Numbered from the stretch's first letter, positions 1-6,009 are shown. The stretch: DNA of 7,643 bases from a bacterium (Candidatus Torokbacteria) CG_4_10_14_0_2_um_filter_35_8 (GCA_002792135.1 PFNU01000055.1:1-7643), one strand, 5' to 3'. Notes: a model not told the origin generated them from the letters alone. Numbers and translations: made by a program.

Positions 1-633
1 TAAAGGATAGATTATCTGGCTTGATTGAAATTCTAAAACTAGAGGTGAAATATGACCTCCACGAAGTTTTTCTTTTGTAAATTTATCAAGTGCTTCTGAG
101 CGGATTTTTGCACAAACAAAATACCAGTTATTTTTAATATAATCTTCTAAAATATAATCTGCTTTTAAAGGAAAATCATAATTATTTTCTCTAAGCCAAT
201 TAGCAAGTGCATTCTCATCATCACTGGTAAGAACAGTAACATCATAGATTCCAACTTCTTTAGTTTCGACAACAGTAACTTTTCCTTCTGTGCCTTGTAG
301 CTTTAAATTAAATTGATCTAATTCTTGACCGACGGGGTATTGCACTTTAGTAACTTCAGAAAGTGCGGTAAAAATCTCGTTTGATAAATAATCGATTGTA
401 GGCCTTGCTGGAGTAGGTACAACCCAAGCAAAATCTTTAGCATTTCCTCGAAAAGTAATAGAAAGTACAAGAGTCTCTTTCTGCTCTTTACTGTTATAGT
501 AAATTACCGCTTTCTGATCAGATTCTTCTACCCAATACTCAGGAGACAGAAACACTCCTCCGTCGGCTTTTGTAAGAAGGGGTATCGGCAAAAATAATAG
601 TAATAGGATTACTATAAGGAATAGTTTTTTCAT
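1..633 (-). CDS. DUF2330 family secreted protein, 5' part (runs off the left edge)
   Basis: The frame is open from an ATG at 633 to the window edge, giving 211 residues with no stop. Residues 1-23 form a clear signal peptide: two Lys, a Leu/Ile/Val-rich core, then TKA before DGG. The mature part matches my memory of DUF2330: ADGGVF at the mature start, DFAWVVPTP at residues 67-75, VETKEVGIYDVTVL at 122-135, NWLRENNYDFP at 145-155, and SPLVLEF followed by IIYPL at 196-211. The family's function is not known to me. The protein is probably exported and either released or held by a C-terminal membrane anchor beyond the window. No Shine-Dalgarno sequence precedes the ATG, and the upstream 214 nt are repeats. 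The gene follows aspS on the same strand, but nothing indicates a shared role. The family call is fairly sure; the function is unknown. Confidence 0.85.
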   Translation of the reverse strand, partial: MKKLFLIVILLLLFLPIPLLTKADGGVFLSPEYWVEESDQKAVIYYNSKEQKETLVLSITFRGNAKDFAWVVPTPARPTIDYLSNEIFTALSEVTKVQYPVGQELDQFNLKLQGTEGKVTVVETKEVGIYDVTVLTSDDENALANWLRENNYDFPLKADYILEDYIKNNWYFVCAKIRSEALDKFTKEKLRGGHISPLVLEFQSSQIIYPL

Positions 634-660
634 AGGATTTTTTGATAAGAATTAAGAGTT

Positions 661-730
661 ATGCGAATGGATACGAATGCTTTACGAATCCACCTTCGTT
701 TTACTTCGGTGGACAAGTGGGTCACGAATA
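661..730. repeat. ACGAAT word cluster with CCACC/GGTGG hairpin
   Basis: The word (A)CGAAT occurs four times, at 664, 673, 684 and 724. Between the last two lies an imperfect palindrome at 689-713: TCCACC, a TTCG-bearing loop, then GGTGGA. The minus strand has no T-run after the palindrome, so it is not an obvious terminator for aspS. Similar words recur at 6021-6033, and similar palindromes at 4272-4297 and 4395-4422. Confidence 0.6.
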
Positions 731-805
731 CTATAAAAGAATCAAGGATGAAGAATTTAGAATCGATATTCTCTATATTCTATATTCCAAATTCTAGATT
801 CTAAT

Positions 806-846
806 CCTAGTCGCCTAGTAACCTAGTAGTCCTAGTAGCCTAATCA
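806..846. repeat. Degenerate 8-bp tandem repeat of CCTAGTNN
   Basis: Five consecutive units follow one another directly: CCTAGTCG, CCTAGTAA, CCTAGTAGT, CCTAGTAG and CCTAATCA. The array ends two bases before the aspS stop codon, so it lies immediately downstream of that gene. Together with a CTAG at 794 it puts five CTAG tetramers within about 45 nt, a density not seen elsewhere in the window. To its left, 757-800 is another wordy stretch built from ATTCTA-like units. Confidence 0.65.
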
Positions 847-847
847 T

Positions 848-2731
848 TTACTTTCCAAATTTGCCCTTCTTTGGTTCCATCAAATTCAAATAATCCTCCG
901 TACTCATCGAAATAGAGTCTGTTGTCGTCCCAGCATTAAAATAGAGTTCTTTATTCTTTAGTAAATCCTCATCAAAAAACACCGGCAAATTAAAAAGATT
1001 GCCAAAAGGATGAACTCCACCAGGATCACAACCTGTAACTTCTTTTAGGTTTTTTATATCAAGGAAATCAACTAATTTAAATCCAAATAAATTTTTAAAT
1101 TTAGAAGAATCAAGTTTTTTATCTCCAGGAAGAACTGCCATTATATTCTCTTTGTCTGTTTTCAAAACCAATGCTTTTGCACCTTGCTCGAGTTTGCAAC
1201 CTCTTACCTTTGCTGCCTCTTCAGAAGTTTTTACAGGTTTATGATGATAAAGTTTATATTTAATCTTATTTCTGTTTAAGTAGCCTTTTAATTCTTCAAA
1301 AGAATTTCTTTCTTCACTCTCTTTAACTCCTGTAACTCTCAAATGAAGTTCGAAAAGCTGTTTTTTATCAGCAGGAGACGGTGCATCCATTATAGAAGTC
1401 TCTCCCGCAGAGTTTACAGGAAAGGGAATTACTTCTCGAATATTATTTTCATTAGATAAGATAGCGCAAATTCTATCAACTCCCGGTGCAATTCCTGCAT
1501 GAGGCGGTCCACCGTATTTATAAGCTTCTAAAAGATGCCCAAATTTTTCTTGAGCTTTTTCCTTTTTAATACCTAGAATTCCAAGAATTTTCTCCTGAAG
1601 ATCAGAATCCGTAATCCTTACACTTCCACCTGCTACTTCAAAACCATTACAGACTAAATCATAAGCATCAGCTTTTACTTTCTTTGGATCAGATTCTAAA
1701 TATTGCAAATCGTCTTTTTTCGGCATCGTAAAAGGGTGATGCATAGCATCCCACTTTTTTTCTTCCTCATTCCATTCAAACATCGGAAAGTCGGTAATCC
1801 AGGCAAAAGCTAAAGTGTTTTTATTATTTTTATTTTTCCTAAGATCGGGCTTATCAGAATTATAGCGAGATATAGCTTCTTCATAAGACAGTCGCGGGAA
1901 AGGTTTTTTTTGTATCTTTTTATTTGTGATAGCTTCAACCACTGCAATCACCATTTCTTCAACAATGTTTAAAACATCATCTTGCTCAACAAAAGACATC
2001 TCCATATCAATTTGAGTAAACTCAAGCTGCCTATCAGCTCTTAAATCCTCATCTCTAAAACAGCGTGCAATCTGAAAGTACTTTTCTATTCCAGAAATCA
2101 TAAGAAGCTGCTTGTATTGCTGGGGAGACTGAGGAAGAGCATAAAAGTTTCCTGGTTGTAAGCGGCTTGGTACTAAAAAATCCCTTGCGCCCTCTGGAGT
2201 AGGTTTTGTAAGAATAGGAGTTTCTACTTCAATAAATCCTTTTTCAGTTAAAAATTTGCGGATAAAATTCAAAAACTTATGACGGAAAATTAGATTCTTT
2301 AAAAGTCTTCTTCTTCGAAGATCTAAATAGCGATATTTTAGCCTTACATTCTCATCAATACTATATCCAGCTGAAGTAATAGAAAAAGGAAGTGGCTCTG
2401 ATTTTGCTAAAATCTTCAAAGATTTTGCTTCTACCTCAACTTTTCCGGTTTCCAAGTCCTTATTCTCAAGACCTTTAGCTCTTTTTTTAACAATACCTTC
2501 AATTTGTAAAACACACTCTTGCCTTACCTTTTTTGCCTGTCTGTGTGCATCTTTTGCGGTTTTAGGATTAACTATTACTTGTACAATCCCCTCTTTATCT
2601 CTCAAATCAAAAAAGATCAATTTTCCGTGATCTCTTCTATTATGTACCCAACCAGCAATTATAATTTCCTCGCCTGCGTTTTTCTCAGTAAGAAGACCGC
2701 AGTAATGGGATTTAAAAGCTAATTTGTCCAT
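848..2731 (-). CDS. aspS: Aspartyl-tRNA synthetase lacking GAD, with C-terminal YbaK-type deacylase domain
   Basis: This enzyme charges tRNA-Asp with aspartate in the cytosol. Residues 1-110 are the OB-fold anticodon-binding domain (GWVHNRRDHGKLIFFDLRD at 27-45). The class II core has motif 1 near 163-178 (EKGFIEVETPILTKPT), motif 2 at 224-241 (CFRDEDLRADRQLEFTQI) and motif 3 at 411-425 (HAGIAPGVDRICAIL). The core ends near residue 469 after SPADKKQLFELHLRV. The GAD domain usual in bacterial AspRS between RYGSDKPDLR and the next core strand is missing; only KNKNNKNTL (299-307) joins these parts. Residues 471-627 are an added YbaK/EbsC-like domain: KALVLK at 519-524 holds the likely conserved Lys, and TGCDPGGVHPFG at 566-577 is the family signature. 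His35 and Gly87 match positions tied to relaxed tRNA-Asn recognition. The start fits the family's N-terminus (SHYCG); there is no Shine-Dalgarno sequence, but there is a promoter candidate upstream. Confidence 0.97.
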   Translation of the reverse strand: MDKLAFKSHYCGLLTEKNAGEEIIIAGWVHNRRDHGKLIFFDLRDKEGIVQVIVNPKTAKDAHRQAKKVRQECVLQIEGIVKKRAKGLENKDLETGKVEVEAKSLKILAKSEPLPFSITSAGYSIDENVRLKYRYLDLRRRRLLKNLIFRHKFLNFIRKFLTEKGFIEVETPILTKPTPEGARDFLVPSRLQPGNFYALPQSPQQYKQLLMISGIEKYFQIARCFRDEDLRADRQLEFTQIDMEMSFVEQDDVLNIVEEMVIAVVEAITNKKIQKKPFPRLSYEEAISRYNSDKPDLRKNKNNKNTLAFAWITDFPMFEWNEEEKKWDAMHHPFTMPKKDDLQYLESDPKKVKADAYDLVCNGFEVAGGSVRITDSDLQEKILGILGIKKEKAQEKFGHLLEAYKYGGPPHAGIAPGVDRICAILSNENNIREVIPFPVNSAGETSIMDAPSPADKKQLFELHLRVTGVKESEERNSFEELKGYLNRNKIKYKLYHHKPVKTSEEAAKVRGCKLEQGAKALVLKTDKENIMAVLPGDKKLDSSKFKNLFGFKLVDFLDIKNLKEVTGCDPGGVHPFGNLFNLPVFFDEDLLKNKELYFNAGTTTDSISMSTEDYLNLMEPKKGKFGK

Positions 2732-2769
2732 TCCAAAATAGTTAAAAAACTTCAGCTTTAGTTGAGTTT

Positions 2770-2798
2770 ATAGTACCAATTTAAGGGTTTTGTGTAAA
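2770..2798 (-). promoter_or_regulatory. Candidate sigma70-type promoter of aspS
   Basis: On the minus strand, TTTACA (2798-2793, five of six matches to TTGACA) lies 17 nt from TACTAT (2775-2770, four of six matches to TATAAT). A start site about 7 nt further on would give a leader of roughly 30 nt before the aspS ATG at 2731, without a Shine-Dalgarno sequence. Confidence 0.5.
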
Positions 2799-3094
2799 GA
2801 TGTTTAAAAAAAGACAGCACCTTTGATGTGTTACTTCTAAATTTTAAATGTATAAAAAAAGAAGGATTACTTCTCTATGTCTTGGATGATATTTAAGAAA
2901 AAAGTGATCAGCAGCATATAATCTCTTGAGTAAAGAAATATTTTCGTGAACTTTTTTATTAAATAATCTTTTAATTATATAAAAATTCAATTTTCGGGGT
3001 AGATTCTTAAAATTATTAAATGCTGAGGAGCTACATTATTAAGAATATGGCCAATCTATGATTCATTCACTTTTTTCCCTCTTTATTTAAATTT

Positions 3095-3123
3095 GTGGTA
3101 TTGATTTGGGCGTTTTGTGTAAA
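3095..3123 (-). promoter_or_regulatory. Diverged copy of the aspS promoter segment
   Basis: It shares the 12-mer TTTACACAAAAC with the aspS promoter, and about 32 of 44 positions align without a gap. Nine of the twelve differences are transitions. The -10 position reads TACCAC, so activity is doubtful. GAGGG and an ATG at 3066 follow, but that frame stops after 11 codons. Confidence 0.3.
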
Positions 3124-3222
3124 AATACTCTATACTAAAAAGAGAAACTGTAAAAGGTAAGAAAAAAGACGATGAATCGCCTTCAAAATCTAATTTATCT
3201 TCTTTTAAAGTTAATAGATAAT

Positions 3223-3260
3223 TTGAGGGAAGTATTTACTGCAATTTTTACTTCCCTCAA
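3223..3260. repeat. Perfect 12-bp inverted repeat (hairpin)
   Basis: TTGAGGGAAGTA (3223-3234) is exactly complementary to TACTTCCCTCAA (3249-3260), with a 14-nt loop between them. No T-run follows the stem on either strand, so it is not a typical intrinsic terminator. It lies about 20 nt beyond the stop of the possible minus-strand gene remnant at 3282-3504. Confidence 0.7.
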
Positions 3261-3281
3261 GCCATACCGAGAAAGAGATAT

Positions 3282-3504
3282 CTAGATGGACCCCCTCCTG
3301 GCAACATCAAGGCAAGCAGCAAGGTGTTTTAAGGCTTGCTCAAGAATCTCCTCATCCTCAATTAAGGATCGTAGAAGTGTAGCACGAAAGTCAACAGATG
3401 GATACTTTCGAAATAGTGATAGTGAAGTATCCTCTTCATTAATGTTTTGATTGAGTGTCTGGGTAATATTGCATATAACTGGTTTTTATACGTAATGTTT
3501 TCAT
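3282..3504 (-). pseudogene. Possible frameshifted small ORF, unknown function
   Basis: An ATG at 3504 opens a frame reading MKTLRIKTSYMQYYPDTQ that stops after 21 codons. The adjoining frame continues with INEEDTSLSLFRKYPSVD and then an acidic helical stretch (IEDEEILEQALKHLAACLD), ending VARRGSI at the stop at 3282. Removing one base from the AAAA run near 3443 would join them into a protein of about 73 residues. The second half looks protein-like, but I recognise no family and there is no clear ribosome site. It could be a decayed gene, a sequencing or assembly slip, or a chance open stretch. Confidence 0.22.
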
Positions 3505-3548
3505 ATAAGCATCTTATTCTGCAGATTACACAAATATTATCAAAACTT

Positions 3549-3580
3549 AAAAATCGCTTATACTTACATGATAGCGATTT
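3549..3580 (-). terminator. Likely intrinsic terminator after atpD
   Basis: On the minus strand AAATCGCT (3580-3573) pairs perfectly with AGCGATTT (3558-3551) across a 14-nt loop, and the run continues to TTTTT (3553-3549). It starts 24 nt after the atpD stop and probably ends the ATPase operon transcript. The stem is short and AU-rich at its base, so efficiency is uncertain. Confidence 0.5.
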
Positions 3581-3604
3581 CAAGAAATTATGCAAAATGT
3601 TTTT

Positions 3605-4222
3605 TTACTCCTGAATCAGCTCCTTAACTTTCATAACAGTCGTAATATTCATCCTCTCAATCTCCGAAAGCTTCATATTTATATATTTCACAGTCTCTTC
3701 TAAATTAGGAATCATCACGTATTCTAAAGCATTTACTCTTCTTCTAGTTTTTTCAATTTCCTCTGCCAAAAGCTCCGCTTTTTTCTCAATTTCAGCAAGT
3801 TTAACTAAATCTTCTAAAATAGAAGAAAACTCTTTTAAAGAAAGGTCAAGTTCTCCTGATGTTCCTAAAAATCCATAAGATAAAATGTCTCCCTCTGATG
3901 CAAACGAAAACTCAGGTACTCTTACTCCCATGATATTTTTATAAGCACAAGAAAGAGAGGTTTTCTTTTTTGATGACATTAAAGCTTCTCCAATAGTTTC
4001 AGGAGTCATCATGGAGCTTGCGATAATAAACTTTTTAAAAGCAGAAGAAAGCCTTTCTTCGATCTGCTCTCGAAGTGATTTACTTTCTTTAATAATATTC
4101 ATAAATTCCCGCATCAGACCATCTCGCTTTTCCTTTAAAAGCTTATGACCTCTTTTTGCTACCTTCACTCTCTTCTTGAGCTTTAAAAGCTCCATTCGGG
4201 TTGGATTTACCGCTAAAATCAT
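3605..4222 (-). CDS. atpD: V/A-type ATPase subunit D
   Basis: Subunit D is the central shaft that couples rotation of the membrane ring to the A3B3 catalytic head, at the cytoplasmic face of the membrane. The 205 residues match the usual length. The N-terminal signature VNPTRMELLKLKKR (5-18), followed by RGHKLLKEKRDGLMREF (24-40), begins the first long coiled-coil helix. The C-terminal helix contains EIEKTRRRVNALEYVMIPNL (155-174) and ETVKYINMKLSEIER (176-190). Between them is the short globular part, with a Gly-rich turn near 116-124. The start fits the conserved N-terminus, but no Shine-Dalgarno sequence precedes it. It is the third gene of the A-B-D order usual in V/A-ATPase operons, separated from atpB by a 287-nt repeat block. 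The symbol is not to be confused with the F-type beta subunit. Confidence 0.96.
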   Translation of the reverse strand: MILAVNPTRMELLKLKKRVKVAKRGHKLLKEKRDGLMREFMNIIKESKSLREQIEERLSSAFKKFIIASSMMTPETIGEALMSSKKKTSLSCAYKNIMGVRVPEFSFASEGDILSYGFLGTSGELDLSLKEFSSILEDLVKLAEIEKKAELLAEEIEKTRRRVNALEYVMIPNLEETVKYINMKLSEIERMNITTVMKVKELIQE

Positions 4223-4261
4223 AAAATAAATTCAAAATTAAAAATGCAAAACATCACCGTC

Positions 4262-4371
4262 GTCACCCTGATCCGCCGAAGTCCGCAGACGAAGGCGAAG
4301 AAGGATCTCAACTTATCAGTGTACTCGAAGGCTGAGATTCTTCGCTCCGCTGCGGCTCCACTCAGAATGAC
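4262..4371. repeat. Large imperfect inverted repeat between atpB and atpD
   Basis: The left arm (4262-4310) starts GTCACCCTGA and ends GAAGGATCTCA. The right arm (4333-4371) starts TGAGATTCTTCGC and ends CTCAGAATGAC, so the arms are diverged inverted copies around a 22-nt centre. Inside the left arm sits a CCGCCGAAG...CGAAGGCG palindrome. From memory, GTCATTCTGAG...GAAGAATCTC is a recurrent intergenic word in many bacterial genomes. It codes for nothing I can recognise and is distinctly more GC-rich than its surroundings. Confidence 0.65.
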
Positions 4372-4394
4372 AATTATTTTTAGGTATTGGACAT

Positions 4395-4457
4395 TCCACC
4401 TTCGTTCGCGAACTTCGGCGAATTGGGGCTTGATTAGTCCGCCTGAGGCGGATTAAT
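4395..4457. repeat. Two further palindromic units
   Basis: The first unit is TCCACCTTCG, then TTCGCGAA, then CTTCGGCGAA (4395-4422). The second is an 11-bp stem (ATTAGTCCGCC with GGCGGATTAAT, one G-T pair) around a TGA loop (4433-4457). The second lies about 50 nt after the atpB stop, but no T-run follows it on the minus strand. It may fold in the atpB-atpD mRNA without terminating it. Confidence 0.6.
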
Positions 4458-4509
4458 TAGAAATTTGAAATCTTTAGTACTAAGATCTCTTTTAAACCAC
4501 CGATATAAC

Positions 4510-5946
4510 TTAAGAAGATTTAACTTTCTCTTTTACCTTCCTCGGCATGTATTTTCTAATTTGTTCTTCCGTCACTCTCTTTAGCTCTTCTTCAGGCAAA
4601 ATAGAAAGAAGTTTCCAACCAAGATCGAGTGTTGTAATAATACTGCGGTCCTCGTTTTCTTTCTGTCTTACAAATTTATCTTCAAATTCTTCGGCAAATT
4701 TTAGGAATTTTTTATCAGCATCAGATAAAGCTGCTTCGCCTAAGATCACTGCAAGTTCTCTTACTTCTTTTCCTCGAGCGTAGCTTGCAAAAAGCTGATT
4801 TAAAACTGCCGAGTGATCTTCGCGGGTTTTTCCTTCACCAATGCCTTTATCTTTAAGCCGAGAAAGAGAAGGTAGTACATCAATTGGAGGATAGATTCCT
4901 TTGTGGTGAAGCTCCCGAGAAAGCATAATTTGTCCTTCTGTAATATACCCTGTAAGATCAGGAATGGGGTGAGTTTTGTCGTCTTCAGGCATAGAGAGAA
5001 TAGGAATTTGAGTAATAGATCCAGGCTTTCCTTTAATAAGCCCTGCTCTTTCATAAATGGTAGAAAGGTCAGTATAGAGATATCCAGGATATCCTCTTCT
5101 TCCCGGTACTTCCTTTCTTGCAGCAGAAACTTCACGCAAAGCTTCACAATAATTTGTCATATCAGAAAGAATTACCAAAACATGCATATCTTTTTCAAAA
5201 GCAAGGTACTCTGCACAAGTAAGCGCCATTCTAGGAATAGCAATTCTTTCGACAATAGGATCGCTAGCCAAGTTAATAAAAAGTACGGTTCTCTGAATTG
5301 CACCTGTTTTTTTGAAGTCTGAAATAAATAGATCTGCTTCTTCAAATGTAATACCAAGTGCTGCAAAAACTACTGCAAACTCTGCTTCTTTTTCTCCTCC
5401 TTCTTCACCTCTATCTCCTTCTTGCTGCGGTTTTACTACTTTTGATTGCCTGACAATTTGCGATGCAATACGCGCATGAGGAAGGCCAGATCCTGAGAAA
5501 ATAGGAAGTTTTTGCCCTCTAACCAATGTATTCATTCCATCAATTGCCGAAATCCCAGTTTGAATAAAGTCATTAGGATAGCTTCTGGCATAAGGATTAA
5601 GGGGATTTCCATTGATATCTAAACGCTTATCAGGAATAATTTCTGGTCCTTTGTCAATTGGCTTTCCTGCACCATTAAAAACTCGGCCAATTATATCAGA
5701 AGATACTGGAAGAGTTTGAGTCTTTCCCAAGAAACGAACCTTGATCTTTTTTGCGTCAAGGCCACGAGACTCCTCAAACATCTGCACGAGCGCCATGTCT
5801 CGATCTATTTCCAAAACTTTCCCTCTTCTTATTTCTCCAGTTTGCATCTTAATTTCCACCAACTCTTCAAATTTCACGCCTGATGTTTTTTCTACAATTA
5901 AAAGAGGGCCTGCGATTTCTTTTACAGTTTTGTATTCTTTGAGCAT
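4510..5946 (-). CDS. atpB: V/A-type ATPase subunit B
   Basis: Subunit B is the regulatory nucleotide-binding subunit that alternates with A in the A3B3 head. From the ATG at 5946 the protein has 478 residues, a usual length. It starts MLKEYKTVKEIAGPLLIVE, as family members do. Signatures include the N-terminal beta barrel ending ALVQMFEESRGLD (52-64), the degenerate P-loop region PIFSGSGLPHARIASQIVRQ (148-167), VVFAALGITFEEA (192-204), and DMTNYCEALREVSAARKEVP followed by GRRGYPGYLYTDL (262-294). A Lys/Glu-rich stretch at 171-189 looks slightly longer than usual. An in-frame TTG at 5985 would add 13 residues unlike the family and lacks a ribosome site, so I reject it. No Shine-Dalgarno sequence is present; a promoter-like element ends 7 nt before the ATG. 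The gene lies between atpA and atpD, each separated from it by an unusually wide repeat spacer. Confidence 0.96.
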   Translation of the reverse strand: MLKEYKTVKEIAGPLLIVEKTSGVKFEELVEIKMQTGEIRRGKVLEIDRDMALVQMFEESRGLDAKKIKVRFLGKTQTLPVSSDIIGRVFNGAGKPIDKGPEIIPDKRLDINGNPLNPYARSYPNDFIQTGISAIDGMNTLVRGQKLPIFSGSGLPHARIASQIVRQSKVVKPQQEGDRGEEGGEKEAEFAVVFAALGITFEEADLFISDFKKTGAIQRTVLFINLASDPIVERIAIPRMALTCAEYLAFEKDMHVLVILSDMTNYCEALREVSAARKEVPGRRGYPGYLYTDLSTIYERAGLIKGKPGSITQIPILSMPEDDKTHPIPDLTGYITEGQIMLSRELHHKGIYPPIDVLPSLSRLKDKGIGEGKTREDHSAVLNQLFASYARGKEVRELAVILGEAALSDADKKFLKFAEEFEDKFVRQKENEDRSIITTLDLGWKLLSILPEEELKRVTEEQIRKYMPRKVKEKVKSS

Positions 5947-5953
5947 AAAAGTG

Positions 5954-5981
5954 ATTTTAAAACTAAAAGATGAAGTGTAAA
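5954..5981 (-). promoter_or_regulatory. Candidate internal promoter of atpB, leaderless geometry
   Basis: On the minus strand TTTACA (5981-5976) lies 16 nt from TAAAAT (5959-5954); each has five of six consensus matches. The -10 ends 7 nt before the atpB ATG, so transcription would begin at or next to the start codon. The -35 region shares TTTACAC with the aspS promoter candidate. Confidence 0.45.
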
Positions 5982-6009
5982 GCAAAGTTTAGGTGTAGGT
6001 TTAGAGAGG

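Larger units (their letters stand above)
2732..3604. other. AT-rich spacer without a clear gene
   Basis: No protein I recognise is encoded on either strand, and I see no tRNA or rRNA. The spacer holds the aspS promoter candidate, a diverged copy of it about 325 nt upstream, a strong hairpin at 3223-3260, a terminator-like stem after atpD, and two open minus-strand stretches that lack a proper start (2844-3035 and 3282-3485). Open runs of 60-70 codons are expected about once by chance in DNA this AT-rich and this long, so neither stretch is strong evidence of a gene. A 37-codon plus-strand ORF (3172-3285) overlaps the hairpin and has no well-placed ribosome site. Confidence 0.5.

Noticed and set aside
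689..713. Hairpin downstream of aspS as an intrinsic terminator
   Set aside because: The stem is interrupted after six pairs and is not followed by a T-run on the minus strand.
1457..1501. Motif 3 reading GIAPGVDR in place of the GLAFGLDR form
   Set aside because: The motif Arg is kept, and from memory Pro or Ala at this position occurs in other bacterial AspRS, so it does not suggest loss of activity.
3010..3060. A DWPYS-like peptide on the minus strand, reminiscent of REP-associated transposase C-termini
   Set aside because: The frame has stops on both sides and no HUH or catalytic Tyr region is present nearby; it is most likely chance.
3172..3285. A 37-codon plus-strand ORF (MNRLQNLIYLLLKLIDNL...)
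   Set aside because: Its only purine-rich site is about 14 nt from the ATG, the middle is dictated by the 12-bp hairpin, and no family is recognisable. A TATACT at 3131 has no matching -35.
3362..3595. A 77-codon minus-strand frame just downstream of atpD
   Set aside because: It reads through the likely terminator stem and overlaps a more protein-like frame at 3282-3485; its product has no recognisable features.
4244..4456. A 70-codon open frame on the plus strand inside the atpB-atpD spacer
   Set aside because: It runs entirely through palindromic repeat units, has no ribosome site, and its product (RRSPQTKAKK, RSAAAPLRM) is low-complexity translation of the repeats.
5947..5985. A TTG start adding 13 residues to subunit B
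   Set aside because: The extra residues (LYTSSFSFKITF) are unlike the family N-terminus, no ribosome site precedes the TTG, and the extension overlaps the promoter candidate.
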